Shown here: positions 23,736 through 34,930 of the stretch, in pieces
How positions within the stretch are numbered: the stretch's first letter is position 1
Layout: the number at the start of each line of letters is the position of its first letter
Assembly (NCBI GenBank): GCA_022432975.1
Contig: CM039515.1
Location: 16,773,488-16,837,487 of the forward strand
Direction: 5' to 3'
Origin: Begonia masoniana
Lineage: Eukaryota; Streptophyta; Magnoliopsida; Cucurbitales; Begoniaceae
DNA: 64,000 nucleotides
Position numbers and translations under genes: made by a program
Notes under the pieces: generated by a model
The model's input: only the letters and a program-made list of their open reading frames with translations
What the model was told of the DNA's origin: nothing
Database searches by the model: none

Positions 23736-25311
23736 GAATTGGTTGGTGTTCAGTCACGTATGGTGGAACGAATGATGGCAAGAGAGGATAATGGAAACAA
23801 CAACCACAGAAACACTCGACGTGACACTAGTGTAGAAAGATTCTGATGGCTCCAACCGCTAGTGTTCGACGGACAATCTATGGACCCAACTCACGCTGAG
23901 GATTCGATCCGGACGATAGAAATGATGTTTAATTATGTGGAAGTGGAAGAAAACAGGAAGGTTGTATGTGTCGTATTCCATCTCACCAAGGATCCGAGAT
24001 TTTGGTGGGACATCATACAGTCGACAACAGTGGCAGTGGAGATGACTTGGAATGGATTCAAGAGGGTGTTCTACGAGAAATATTTTGACTGCGACATGAG
24101 GAAGAGCAAACTGATTGAATTCGCTCAGCTATGACAATATGGATCGGTGGCCAAATATGTCCGCAAATTTGAGTCACTATCCCGCTATGCTACGCATTTG
24201 GTAGACACTGAGGAGAATAAGGTACATCAGTTCATCCAGGGTCTGAAGATGAATATTTTACGAGGAGTTACGACGTCAGGATTTGACAAGGCGCCGTATA
24301 CGAAAGTGGTGCCAAAGCACTACAGATAGAGGCCATGTAAATGAAGTTTCAGAGACAAAGGGAACTACCAAAGAAGTTCTTTCGGGAAGTTCCCCAACAA
24401 CAACAACGAAATCGTGGATAGGAACCACAACAGCAACAGAACAGGGGCATGAAAAGGCCCAATGAAGCAGCTGCTGACTAAGGCAAGGGAAAGCGACCAC
24501 AGAGAGCTCCTTAACTTCCTGTGTGTCCATTGTGCCAGAAGAGTCATATTGGGGAATGCAAGCTGTACACCGGCCGTTGTTTCAGATGCGACAAGGAAGG
24601 CCATCATATTAGGGATTGCCCAATGCCAGACAGGAGACTGAACAGGGCTACTCCAAGAATATTTGCGAGATCGAAGATGACGATGACGCACAACATACAG
24701 TTATCACAGGTACAATTCTAATCTGTAATGCACCTGCCTATACATTGTTAGACACGGGGGCCACACACTCGTTTATAGCAAGAGACTTTTTGGTTAGGGA
24801 GAATTTATGGTTTGTGCCGTCAGACCAATCCTATAGTGTTATGCTACCGTCTGGAGAGTCGATGCACTCCGATTAGGCAGTGCAAGGCGATGTGGTATCT
24901 GCAAGAGACCAACAATTATATGCTAATCTTATCATCATTGGTATGAAAGGATATGTTGTAAATTTGGGAATGGACTGGCTGTTTAGACACCACGCCACCA
25001 TTAACTGCAGATCATGTTTAGTATGTTTTAGACGCCCAAATGAGAAGGAATTTTCTTATCAGGTAATACCGAAGAGACACAAAATGACTGTTGTATCCTC
25101 CATGGAAGCTCAACAACTGATGAAATCAGGAGGTGTAGGGTTCTTAGCCTACGTGGTCAATACACAAAGGCAAGGTGAGATGAAACCTCAAGATATTCCG
25201 GTAGTTCGAAACTTTCTAGAGATTTTCTTAGATGTCTTACCGGGATTACCACCGGATCGTGAGATAAAGTTTAAAATTGAGGTGCTGAACCAGTATCGAA
25301 GAACCCGTACC
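23736..25311 (+). pseudogene. Element A gag-protease and RT start, broken
   Basis: The gag domain is readable at 23862-24329 (DPRFWWDIIQS, then YVRKFESLSRYA, HQFIQGL), with stops near 23845 and 24134. A CCHC zinc knuckle, CFRCDKEGHHIRDC, lies near 24580. The protease follows with intact LLDTGATHSFIA (near 24748) and LGMDWL. RT begins at about 25190 ([16 protein letters not shown]), shifts frame near 25280, and is cut at 25311 by a reversed Athila LTR. The order gag-CCHC-protease fits Tekay/Del-type chromoviruses. Confidence 0.88.
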
Positions 25312-27414
25312 TATTAGTGATTTTACACTTTACGTAAGTGCACGTATTGCAATCAAAGTAGTATATAAGATATCGATCCCACGAGGATATTTTTAACTAT
25401 GCTTAAATTGCTATAAATTTCTATAAAATTAAGATGAAAATATTGAAATTAAATGATTAATAAGGAATGATGATCTAAAATTACTCAAAATTAAATAAGA
25501 CCAAAAATGGAAATGATTTAAAAAAGGTAATATTGGAAAAGCTTTGGTTGGGGTTGATTTCCTCTTTATATGCAAATATTACTGATGCTACAGCAATACT
25601 ACAGTATTAGTCACAGCACATCAAGAATTCATAATATTTCTAGGGTTCCGTCGAATTGCCTAGGTGAATTCATTTCAGAATTTTCTTTTCGATTTTGAAA
25701 AGATAAAAACTTAATCCGAATTTTCGTGTAAATCTATTCTTAACGTCAAATAAATTAATGTTAGCTATTTTGCAACAATTTTAATTTATTCAATTACTCA
25801 TGCATCTTCAATTCCTTTTTACCTATCGATACAATAAAAATATGTGAAAACAAATTTGCTTATTGACACAATTCGTATTATGCAATAAAAATCATGAGTA
25901 ATCGTGCAATGAAAAATGCGTAACATTCATAGATCAAGATGAAAACATGTAAAGAGTACTCTCTTGCCTAACCAAGATAAGAAAGTTTAGCTTAGAAACA
26001 TAATAAAATTAAAAACAAAAATATTCATAACAACAACAACAGTAACAGAGAAGAAGAAGAAGAAAACTAAAGAAAAATGTCATCGGTTCCTCCTTGCTGC
26101 AGATCCAAATCTCCCCTTTTTCTCTATTTAGCAGCCAAAATATATAATCGTCCTTCTTTTCTCTTTCCAGTCTGTTTCCTTGATCAACGGCTTATCATTA
26201 TGGTAAAATCTTCTTGATTTGCTCTTTATTGTCGTCCACGCTTCTAAGTCGTCCGCTGCTTTATCTATCTTGCTCTTTCATCCGATTGCTGTCATCACTT
26301 CTTCTATGTGTCGACTGCCTTCTAATTCTATGTCATCCGATTATATGTACCGTCTCTGTCGACTGCCTTCTAATTCTATGTCATCCGATTATAAGTACCG
26401 TTCTCTGTCATCCGATTGCTGTCATCACTTCTTCTATGTGTCGACTGCCTTCTAATTCTATGTCATCCGATTATAAGTACCGTTCTCTGTCATCCGATTG
26501 CTGTCATCACTTCTTCTATGTGTCGACTGCCTTCTAATTCTATGTCATCCGATTATAAGTACCGTTCTCTGTCATCCGATTGCTGTCATCACTTCTTCTA
26601 TGTGTCGACTGCCTTCTAATTCTATGTCATCCGATTATAAGTACCGTTCTCTGTCATCCGATTGCTGTCATCACTTCTTCTATGTGTCGACTGCCTTCTA
26701 ATTCTATGTCATCCGATTATAAGTACCGTTCTCTGTCATCCGATTGCTGTCATCACTTCTTCTATGTGTCGACTGCCTTCTAATTCTATGTCATCCGATT
26801 ATAAGTACCGTTCTCTGTCATCCGATTGCTGTCATCACTTCTTCTATGTGTCGACTGTCATCCATTTGTTAGTTGTCCGCTGCTATCTGTCGACTGTTGC
26901 TTTGTCTACCGTTTTGACTGTCATCCAATTCTATTACCTTTCTTTGTCATCTGATTGTTTGTATGAAAGCTTTGTCATCCGATTGCTGCTCTGTCATCCG
27001 ATTGTCATTTGTTATCCGTTTTCATTTGTCATCTGATTGGCCTTATTTCTTTCTCTCTTTCTAATCTTCTCAAAATATTCCAGCCACGGTTCCTTGATTA
27101 GATTCCTTTATATTTGGAAACCATCATCTCCGTGATTTGCTTTCTCTTCTTCATAATTCATCAGCATTTGAATTAGTCTTCCTGCTATTAATTTCGCATT
27201 CGAATAAGAAAATATAAACTTCGAATTAATGAGAAAAAATCTACTTTTAGTAGATAATATGCATTTGATATATTAAATTAAATCACGGCATTGATTCTGC
27301 AGCATTATGTAGCAATTGTAATATTTTCTACCAAATTCTTATTGAATTCACTCAAATCATACAAGTTAAATTACCTAAAAATAGTATAAAATAACTCTAA
27401 ATTTAGAGTTATCA
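25312..27414 (-). repeat. Athila-like LTR, reverse strand, with internal expansion
   Basis: A 2,103-bp insertion into element A RT, about 400 bp longer than the other copies. It is flanked by GTACC (25307-25311) and GTACT (27415-27419), a 5-bp duplication with one mutation. Its minus-strand end TGTTAGTGA is mutated to TATTAGTGA. The excess length is an 82-bp tandem array. No internal region remains, so it is a solo LTR. Confidence 0.9.
26280..26862. repeat. 82-bp minisatellite inside the reversed Athila LTR
   Basis: The unit starting GCTGTCATCACTTCTTC recurs seven times; the last six are spaced exactly 82 bases apart and look identical by eye. The first interval has an extra 49-bp partial unit. 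Other Athila LTR copies hold the unit once. Open frames at 26214-27036 exist only because the unit lacks stops. Confidence 0.95.
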
Positions 27415-27444
27415 GTACTGCATGGCGCCAATTGAGTTGAAGGA
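27415..27444 (+). pseudogene. Element A RT sliver after the Athila LTR
   Basis: The sequence after the target site reads MAPIELKE, matching the RLAPAELKD position of element B RT. This shows that element A RT resumed here before the foreign gypsy fragment begins. Confidence 0.65.
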
Positions 27445-28863
27445 GGATATAGTATGGTTGATGGATTTTTTTTTGAAAGGAGGAAAATTATGTATACCTG
27501 ATTGCAGTCTGAGACAATGCCTTATCAAAGAAGCTCATGGTGGAGGATTGTCCAGACATTTTGGAGAAAAGAAAACCCTTGAGTTATTAAAAAAAAGATT
27601 CTATTGACCTCATATGATGAAGGATGTCCACCATTCCGTAGAGCAGTGCATTATTTGTAAGAAGACCAAGAGCAAAGTTCTGCCCTAAGGACTTTACCTT
27701 CCCTTACCCATCCCTACTCATCCTTGGGTAGAAATTAGCATGGATTTCGTCTTAGAGTTACCACGAACGGGACGCAACAAGGACTCTATTTTAGTTGTCG
27801 GGGACCGGTTCTCCAAGATGGCGCATTTTGTCGCCTGCAATAAAACCGACGACTCTGCTGCTATCGCCGACCTATTCTTCAAAGAAATAGTTAGACTCCA
27901 TGGAGTGCCTCAGTGAATTGTGTCTGATCGCGATACCAAAATTTTGAGCACTTTTTGGAAGACTTTATGGAAGAGATTGGGGACTAAACTATGCTTTAGT
28001 ACATCCTTTCATCCCCAAACGGACGCTCAAACGGAAGTGGTCAATAGGACCTTGGGTACCCTTCTTCGCAGTGTAATGGGTAAGAATCTAACCAATTGGG
28101 ACATAGTGCTACCCCAAATTGAATTCTGTTACAACAGAAGCCTTGACTCCACCACCCAGCAAACGCCCTTTGAGGTAGCCTATGGATTTAATCCGAACTC
28201 ACCACTGGACCTTATTCCTATTCTAACTCAGGACCTTGTAAACCTTTCAGAAGCCAGCAAAGCAGAACAAATCAAGAAACTGCATGAGAAAGTTTGCCAA
28301 ACCATAGAAAAGAGTAACGCCAACTATACTAAACATGCCAATAAGGGACTAAAAGAAGTAATCTTCAACGTGGGAGATTTAGTATGGCTACACCTTAGAA
28401 AAGAGCGATTTCAGGCCAGGAGACGCTCTAAACTCCTACCTAGAGCTGAAGGTCCCTTCAAGATATTAGAATGAATAAATAATAATGCCTATAAGTTGGA
28501 GTTACTTGGCAAGTATGAGATGTCATCCACCTTTAATGTTCAAGATTTGTCCCCGTACATTGGAGAATTGGTGTATGAAGAGGAGGCTGACCTATTGGAT
28601 TTGAGGTCAAATCCTCAGCCACCCGGAGGAGATGACATGCCAATAAGACCCATCACGAGATCTCAAACTCAGGCCCATAATTTAATTAATCAATTTTCTA
28701 ATGACTTTGCTCTTCTTGCAGGTATTGACCCCATTGTGGATTTCAGATGGGAACCGACTTTTGAAGATGAGGACAAGCCCCTGCATAGCCTCAATTGGGG
28801 CAATCAAATAGAGACGACAAGTGGCCCAACGGGAATTTCTCTTCCCAGCCCTCTAAATGTGTA
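27445..28863 (+). pseudogene. Integrase and Pol C-terminus of another gypsy element
   Basis: A gypsy integrase from a family different from A. It has a zinc region (HGGGLSRHFGEKKT through CIICKKTK), [14 protein letters not shown] (first Asp), VSDRDTKILSTFW (second Asp), and HPQTDAQTEVVNR (Glu). A basic C-terminal GDLVWLHLRKERFQARRRSKL motif follows, then a proline- and acid-rich tail to a stop at 28863. Stops near 27607, 27690, 27915 and 28475 break it. It starts mid-protein, so the 5' part is missing. Confidence 0.85.
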
Positions 28864-30170
28864 ATTTTATTTTTGAACTCATTTGGCATACTCTAGCCAT
28901 TTTGTATGGATTATTATATTTGCATCATGCAATAGATTGTGTGGTAAGGGTTAGATGAATGTTGGTGGATAATGGGTTGAAGATTTATTCAACAATGGAA
29001 AAAGCTACTTCAACAAATGGAGCCCAAATCAAGCCTTAACCCAAGGAAGAGCCCACACTTAAGGTATGGAATTTTGCAGGTACAATGCGGGTGGCAACAT
29101 GGATTAAAGACTTGGAAAAATCTCATTTATTGGATAAGGAATGGCTCGGATTAATTGTGCTTGACTAGTAGGCGTGCGCGAGCAGCAAGCTGGCTTTAGG
29201 CAAGGGCGCGCAGGCAGGACCAGCAACTGATCAGGGCACGCGCTGGAGTATCACCACCGCTGATCATGCGCGCCTCGGATTGCTGCGCTGGTGCCCCACA
29301 GCCGCTGATCAGCGCCCCACAAGATTGCTGCACTGGCCACTGATGTGGTGCACCTGGGTTCGCCAGTGAGGCGCGCACGGACCAAGCTTCAGCGCCACTG
29401 ATTAGGCGCGCCAGAATGCCTCTGGTGCGTTGGTGAGCGCCCACGGATTCCTCTCTTCATGGCCGCCGATCTCCATCTCATCCAAGGGCTCATCTTCACT
29501 ATTGCACCTTGCAAAACCCTAATCCACCTTAGGTTGCCTATTTAAGCATTGCATTGGTGTGTGTAAAACACTTTTGCCCATTTATATGAAATTGCTATTT
29601 CCCTAACCAAGTGTTAGAAGTCCTTCGGGTGTTCCTCGATTCTTGAATCGAATGGAGAGGTCCTCCATTGTTACCCTAGCTCAAGGTTGCTAGGATAACT
29701 CTTATTTTCCTTCACCTTGCTCTCTTGAGAGTAAGGGCTTCGAGGAAGAAAACCTAGGCCTACGGTGGTCATTTTTCCTCCGAAAAAATGTGCACCCGAG
29801 AGCTCAACGTAAGATAGCTCCTCAGGTCCACCAAGTGTATTTCATCTTCTCTACATTCCACCTCATTCTCTTGCATTTTTATTTCTTTCATTTCGGCTAT
29901 ACATCTCTCACACACTCCACTTGTCTTTGCTATTTTCATCTTCATTCTTGCTTCACTCACTCCATGGTTTTGCACACTTCTTCCCTCCATCTTTCTTTTC
30001 ATTTTTCTTCTATATTTTATCCACTCATTATGCACACAACTCTCGGCTTCACATCACACATGTTCACCTCACTTTGTTGATAGTATTTTCTCTTCTATTT
30101 TTATTTTCTTCTCTGGCATGTACACATTGCACTCACCGAGCACATCTTGAATCTATTGTGGGTGTTACAC
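28864..30170 (+). repeat. Probable 3' LTR region of the foreign gypsy fragment
   Basis: Non-coding. TATA-like CCTATTTAAGC is at 29538. Upstream, at 29165-29430, is a GC-rich block with repeated CTGATCAG-type palindromes and GCGCGC boxes. Downstream is a pyrimidine-rich stretch (29840-30120). The sequence ends GGTGTTACA near 30169, followed by element A RT. The exact LTR start is not visible; TGGATAATGG (about 28960) or the bases just after the stop codon are candidates. Confidence 0.5.
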
Positions 30171-32525
30171 GGCCCCTTTTCTAAGGGCCACTGTGTCAAG
30201 TTTGTAATCGTTTTCATTGATGATATCCTGGTCTATTCTCAGAATGAAGAGGATCATAAGGAGCACCTGAACGTAGTATTGTCAACTTTGAAGTAGCATC
30301 AGCTGTATGCCAAACTGTCGAAGTGTGGGTTCTGGCTGGATAAAATTAATTTTCTAGGCCACGTTGTTTCTGAAGAGGGTGTTTCAGTAGACCTAGCTAT
30401 GATTCAGGCTGTAAAGGAATGGTCACGGCCGAAGAATGCCAGTGAAATACGTAGTTTTATTGGGTTAGCTGGCTATTAAATGAAATTTATTGAGGGATTA
30501 GCAAAGCCTTTGACCAGCTTGACGAAGAAAGATACTAAGTACAAGTGGTCTGAAGCTTGCGAAGAGAGTTTTCAGACACTTAAAATGAAATTGACTATGG
30601 CTCCATTATTAATATTGCCAGTTGAGGATGGCAAATTCAGTGTATACTGTAATGCTTCAAAGATAGGTTTGAGATGCGTACTGATGTAAGATGGAAATGT
30701 GACATCTTACGTTTCCAGACAATTAAAAAGCTATGAGCAGAATTATCCTACGCATGACCTCGAGTTGGCGGCAGTTGTTTTTGCACTGAAAATATGGAGA
30801 CACCACTTATATGGACAGCAATGCGAGGTATTTTTGGATCACAAGAGTCTAAAATACATCTTTACTCAGAATAAGTTGAACATGAGGCAAAGGCGGTGGT
30901 TGGAATTCGTGAAGGATTATGACATCGAAATTAAATACCACCCTGGAAAAGCTAACGTTGTTGCTGATGTATTGAGCAGAATATCAACTACGATGCAGCC
31001 AGCTATGTCAGCGCCTCTAAGAACAGAAGTTCTGAAGGTTGAACTAGAGATGGTTTCTGAGTTATTGGCCATACTCGTAGATCTAACTATACGGCCAACC
31101 ATCTTGGACCAAATAAAGGAAGCTCAAAAAATAGATTCAAAGGAGAAAACTGATATGTTGAGAAAATTAGGTGATGCCTCTTCTGATTTCAGCTATTCGG
31201 GAGACGATATTCTAAAGTTCAGGAACAAGTGGTACGTTCCGAAAGATGAAGAGCTACGGAAGGAGATTTTATTATAAGCTCACTCGTCTTCTTTCTCTGT
31301 ATATCAAGGAAACACGAAGATGTATAGAGATTTGAAACTAAACTTTTGGTGCCGAATATGAAGAGAGAGGCTGCCAAGTATGTGGAATCTTGTATTGTAT
31401 GCCAACAGGTGAAGGCCGAACATCAAAGACTCGGAGGAACTTTTCAGCCTCTACCAATTCCTGAATGGAAATGAGAAAATATCACCATAGATTTTGTTGT
31501 CAGGTTGCCGAGAACAGTTTGAGGTCATAATAGTATATGGGTCATTGTGGACAGATTAACCAAGTCGGCCCATTTTCTGCCTGTGAAGATAACTTTCTCT
31601 ATGAACCAATACGCAGAATTGTATATTAGAGAGATTATCAAGTTGCATGGAATACAAGTGTCAATTGTTTCTGACCGGGATCATAGATTTACTTCACAAT
31701 TTTGGAAAAGTCTGCAAAGTTCTATGGGTACCAAGTTGAATTTTAGCACGACATTTCATCTAGAAACCGATTGACAATCTGAGAGAACGATTTAGATATT
31801 GGAGGATATGTTGAGATCGTGCGTGTTGGAATTTTAGGCTTATTGAAGCAAGTTCCTACCGTTAGTGGAATTCTCTTATAATAATAGCTATCAATCTACG
31901 ATTGGTATGGCTCCATATGAAGCTCTTTACGGCAGAAAGTGCAGATCTCTCTTATGTTGGGATGAATTTGGAGAAGCAAGACTTGCCGGCCCCGAGATAT
32001 TACAGCAGATGTCTGAGAAAGTGGCTATTATCAGACAACGAATTGAAACCGCTCAGAGTCGATAGAAAAGTTATTCAGATAAAAGATGAAGGGATCTGGA
32101 ATTCGTAGAAGGCAATGAAGTATTCCTGAAGGTATCGTCGTTCAAAGGCGTGATGCAATTTGGTAAGAAAGGGAAGCTCAATCCAAGGTTCGTAGTGCCG
32201 TTTCCTATCCTGAAGAAAATAGGAAGCACAGCTTACAGTCTGCAGCTACTTTCCTCTATGGATGGAGTTCACAACGTCTTTCATGTATCCATTCTGAGGA
32301 AATGTGTACATGACCGACGCTGACGTATGAAAAAAGACCAGTGAGGATCTAGAGTCTACAATCAAAGTGCTACGCAATAAGGAGATTCCATTGGTAAAGT
32401 TCCTATGGCATAACCACAATGTGGAGGAAGCCACTTGGGAAAGACAACAGGATATAGTGGGTAGGTATCCTAAACTCTTTGACTAAGCAAATTTTGGGGA
32501 TAAAATTTTATTAAGGTGGGTGAGA
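30171..32525 (+). pseudogene. Element A RT-RNase H-integrase, broken
   Basis: It resumes inside RT with [13 protein letters not shown] (catalytic Asp pair near 30220), LSKCGFWL and FLGHVVSEEGV, then RNase H ([45 protein letters not shown]), then integrase (IDFVVRLPR, VSDRDHRFTSQFW, and a stop replacing Gly in the HPQTDG position near 31774). A C-terminal region (VEGNEVFLKVSSFKG, FVVPFPILKKIG, HNVFHVSILRKC) and a chromodomain-like end follow. About 130 RT residues between 27444 and 30171 are absent. Several stops and frameshifts make it non-functional. Confidence 0.9.
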
Positions 32526-32559
32526 TGTAACACCCAACATTTCCGATCATGTAATTGTC
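32526..32559 (+). repeat. Element A 3' LTR start
   Basis: TGTAACACCCAACATTTCC follows a purine-rich AAGGTGGGTGAGA tract. It is interrupted after 34 bases at target site TTGTC (32555-32559) by solo LTR L5 and continues at 38246. Confidence 0.8.
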
Positions 32560-34194
32560 TGTAACACCCCGAGTTATCTGAACCCGGTTTGTTACTCATA
32601 AACCTGAAGATAACTAAGAAACTTTGGAACAAATTTTTTTTTTTTTTTTTGACTTAGCTCAACAGCCAGAATTTGACATAAACTAAATCTAAAAAAAAAA
32701 CATTTAAAACTTGCAGCGGAAATCATTTGGAATGTAAGAAGCAATCGGCCCAAAAGAAATAGAGGTTTTTTTTTTAAAAAATCGTGAAATACATGGGGAG
32801 TCGCAGAAGTCAAAAGTATCTGCTGATGGATAAAGTCAACGGAAGGAGCAAGAACAGCAAATAGAAGGCTTCTACCGATGACGTGGACCAGAAGAGTTGG
32901 AAACAAAAGACATCTCTCAGTGGACTGCATCTACCGATGACGTCAGCCGGATAAATTAATTATCCAACATCGTCCGATCGCAAAACGACGAGTTTTGCGA
33001 CTCGCACCTACTGTAACACTCGAGTTAACGGCCAGGTGATTTTCTTAACTGTATTAACGGTCATAAATATTTAATCTTCGTAGTTTAGGATTTATGCAAA
33101 GCTTAACTAATTACATGTGGATCTAAACTAGGTTGAGTGGCAAAGTTGTAATAATGGAGGATTGGGGCCAGTATTTAAGGAAAAAGGAAAAGATTCAAAC
33201 CTCATTTAAACCACTGTAGCCGACACCCCCAACTTCCGGCGATTTCTTCTCTCCCAAGCTCTCGCTCTCTGTCAGCTGGAAATCCTTCCTTCGGCTAGCG
33301 GTTTCCTTGCTGCTTCTCGGCTACTTTGTGCTCGAGGTACAGGTTTAACAATGTGGTTATCTGTTAGTTTATCAGCCCAGTTTTTCAGCTCTGTATTGAA
33401 GTTTTGGATTCTTCAATGGCCGAGTATTGTTAAGAACATTTCGAAACCCGAGATTGGTAATGTCATTCTGAATCGATTCTGGACATTTAAAACAACCAAC
33501 CCTGAGTTATCATTATCGAATCCGTCTGTTTTGATTTTGGGATTTCGGGTTACATTGAGTATTAAACTAAGAACTCGGGAAGGACTCTTAGCTATTAGAT
33601 CTTAGGATAACTCGAGATTAGAACTGTTAGGATTTTTGTTTTAACTACTACAATGTAAATGTTTAGGTGAAGAAGTTTGAAGAGAAAGAAGCTCAAGTGC
33701 TAAGGAGACTAGGTAAGTGAATGTATTTAGATTTCCGGCTGATAGAGCCCTACATCGTGGGAGTACTAGGTTGAGATGTCAAATGTTTACCTTATAATTA
33801 TGAGCTTGTCTGCACTTGAAGGATTTATGTATGTTGCAAGTTACACCATGTGATGATCTGTTAGTGAATGTGAAGTTGTCTGCTCTGGTATGATCCTTGT
33901 CATAGTTTGATGAGTTAAAAGCTCTCATGTCCATGCATCATGAATGTTTCTCAGGCATAAGAAAATGTTTTAACGCATGTTTTCCATGAACAAGATAAAT
34001 ATGTATATGTATAAGATTTATGCAACGTGGATTAAGTGAGGGTTGGGGGTGGTTCGGCGTATGTCACAGTCCAAAGAAGGACATATGAATACGACCCGCA
34101 GTAGGGAACAAGATCAAACTCATTGTCGAACCCCCTTTACCGGCACAAATCCTCTCTTGATCCACACAACCTAAACAAAGAATATGAACAAAGA

Positions 34195-34880
34195 CTATGA
34201 ATAATGAATATGATCAATGACTATGAATGATGAATATGATTAATGACTATGAATGATGAATATGATCCATGATTATGAATGATGATTATGAGCAAGCATG
34301 AACAAGGAAAAGACTTATGAGCATGTGATTTTCCCAAATTATGCATTCATGTATCCATGTAGTGTTGCATTTCTTACTAAGCATTAAGCTTATAGTTTAA
34401 ACCTTATGATGTAGGTGACGAGTTTTCAGGTGAGGAACTCAAGGTCAATGAAGATGTCTAAGCTTGGTTGCTGGAGGATGCTCAGTGTGACAGTGAAGGT
34501 TGGATAGGCGATCAAGTTCCCTGGTTATACCCATAGTAAGTCAGAGAAGTTTATGATAAACAGACGACTAAGTAGAAACTATGAATGATGAATATGATTA
34601 ATGACTATGAATGATGAATATGATTAATGACTATGAATGATGAATATGATTAATGACTATGAATGATGAATATGATTAATGACTATGAATGATGAATATG
34701 ATTAATGACTATGAATGATGAATATGATTAATGACTATGAATGATGAATATGATTAATGACTATGAATGATGAATATGATTAATGACTATGAATGATGAA
34801 TATGATTAATGACTATGAATGATGAATATGATTAATGACTATGAATGATGAATATGATTAATGACTATGAATGATGAAAG
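34195..34880. repeat. 26-bp minisatellite in L4, in two blocks
   Basis: The unit ATGAATGATGAATATGATTA, with a six-base remainder, recurs at about 34195-34285 (roughly three degenerate units) and 34578-34880 (about eleven near-identical units). The first block is inside the predicted LTR intron and the second is downstream of its acceptor, so a copy of the unit seems to have been transposed and then amplified. Confidence 0.92.
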
Positions 34881-34930
34881 TGCCATTTTGTCGTCTAGCG
34901 ATCGGCAGATATAGAGTGTTTAGCCATCGG

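Noticed and set aside
26214..27036. Overlapping plus-strand frames of 67-124 codons repeating the same peptide
   Set aside because: They are the stop-free translation of the 82-bp minisatellite in a reversed LTR; frames restart every 82 bases and no family motif exists.
29196..30184. Frames of 82-96 codons on both strands
   Set aside because: They fall in the GC-rich U3 array and the pyrimidine-rich leader of a probable LTR; composition explains them.
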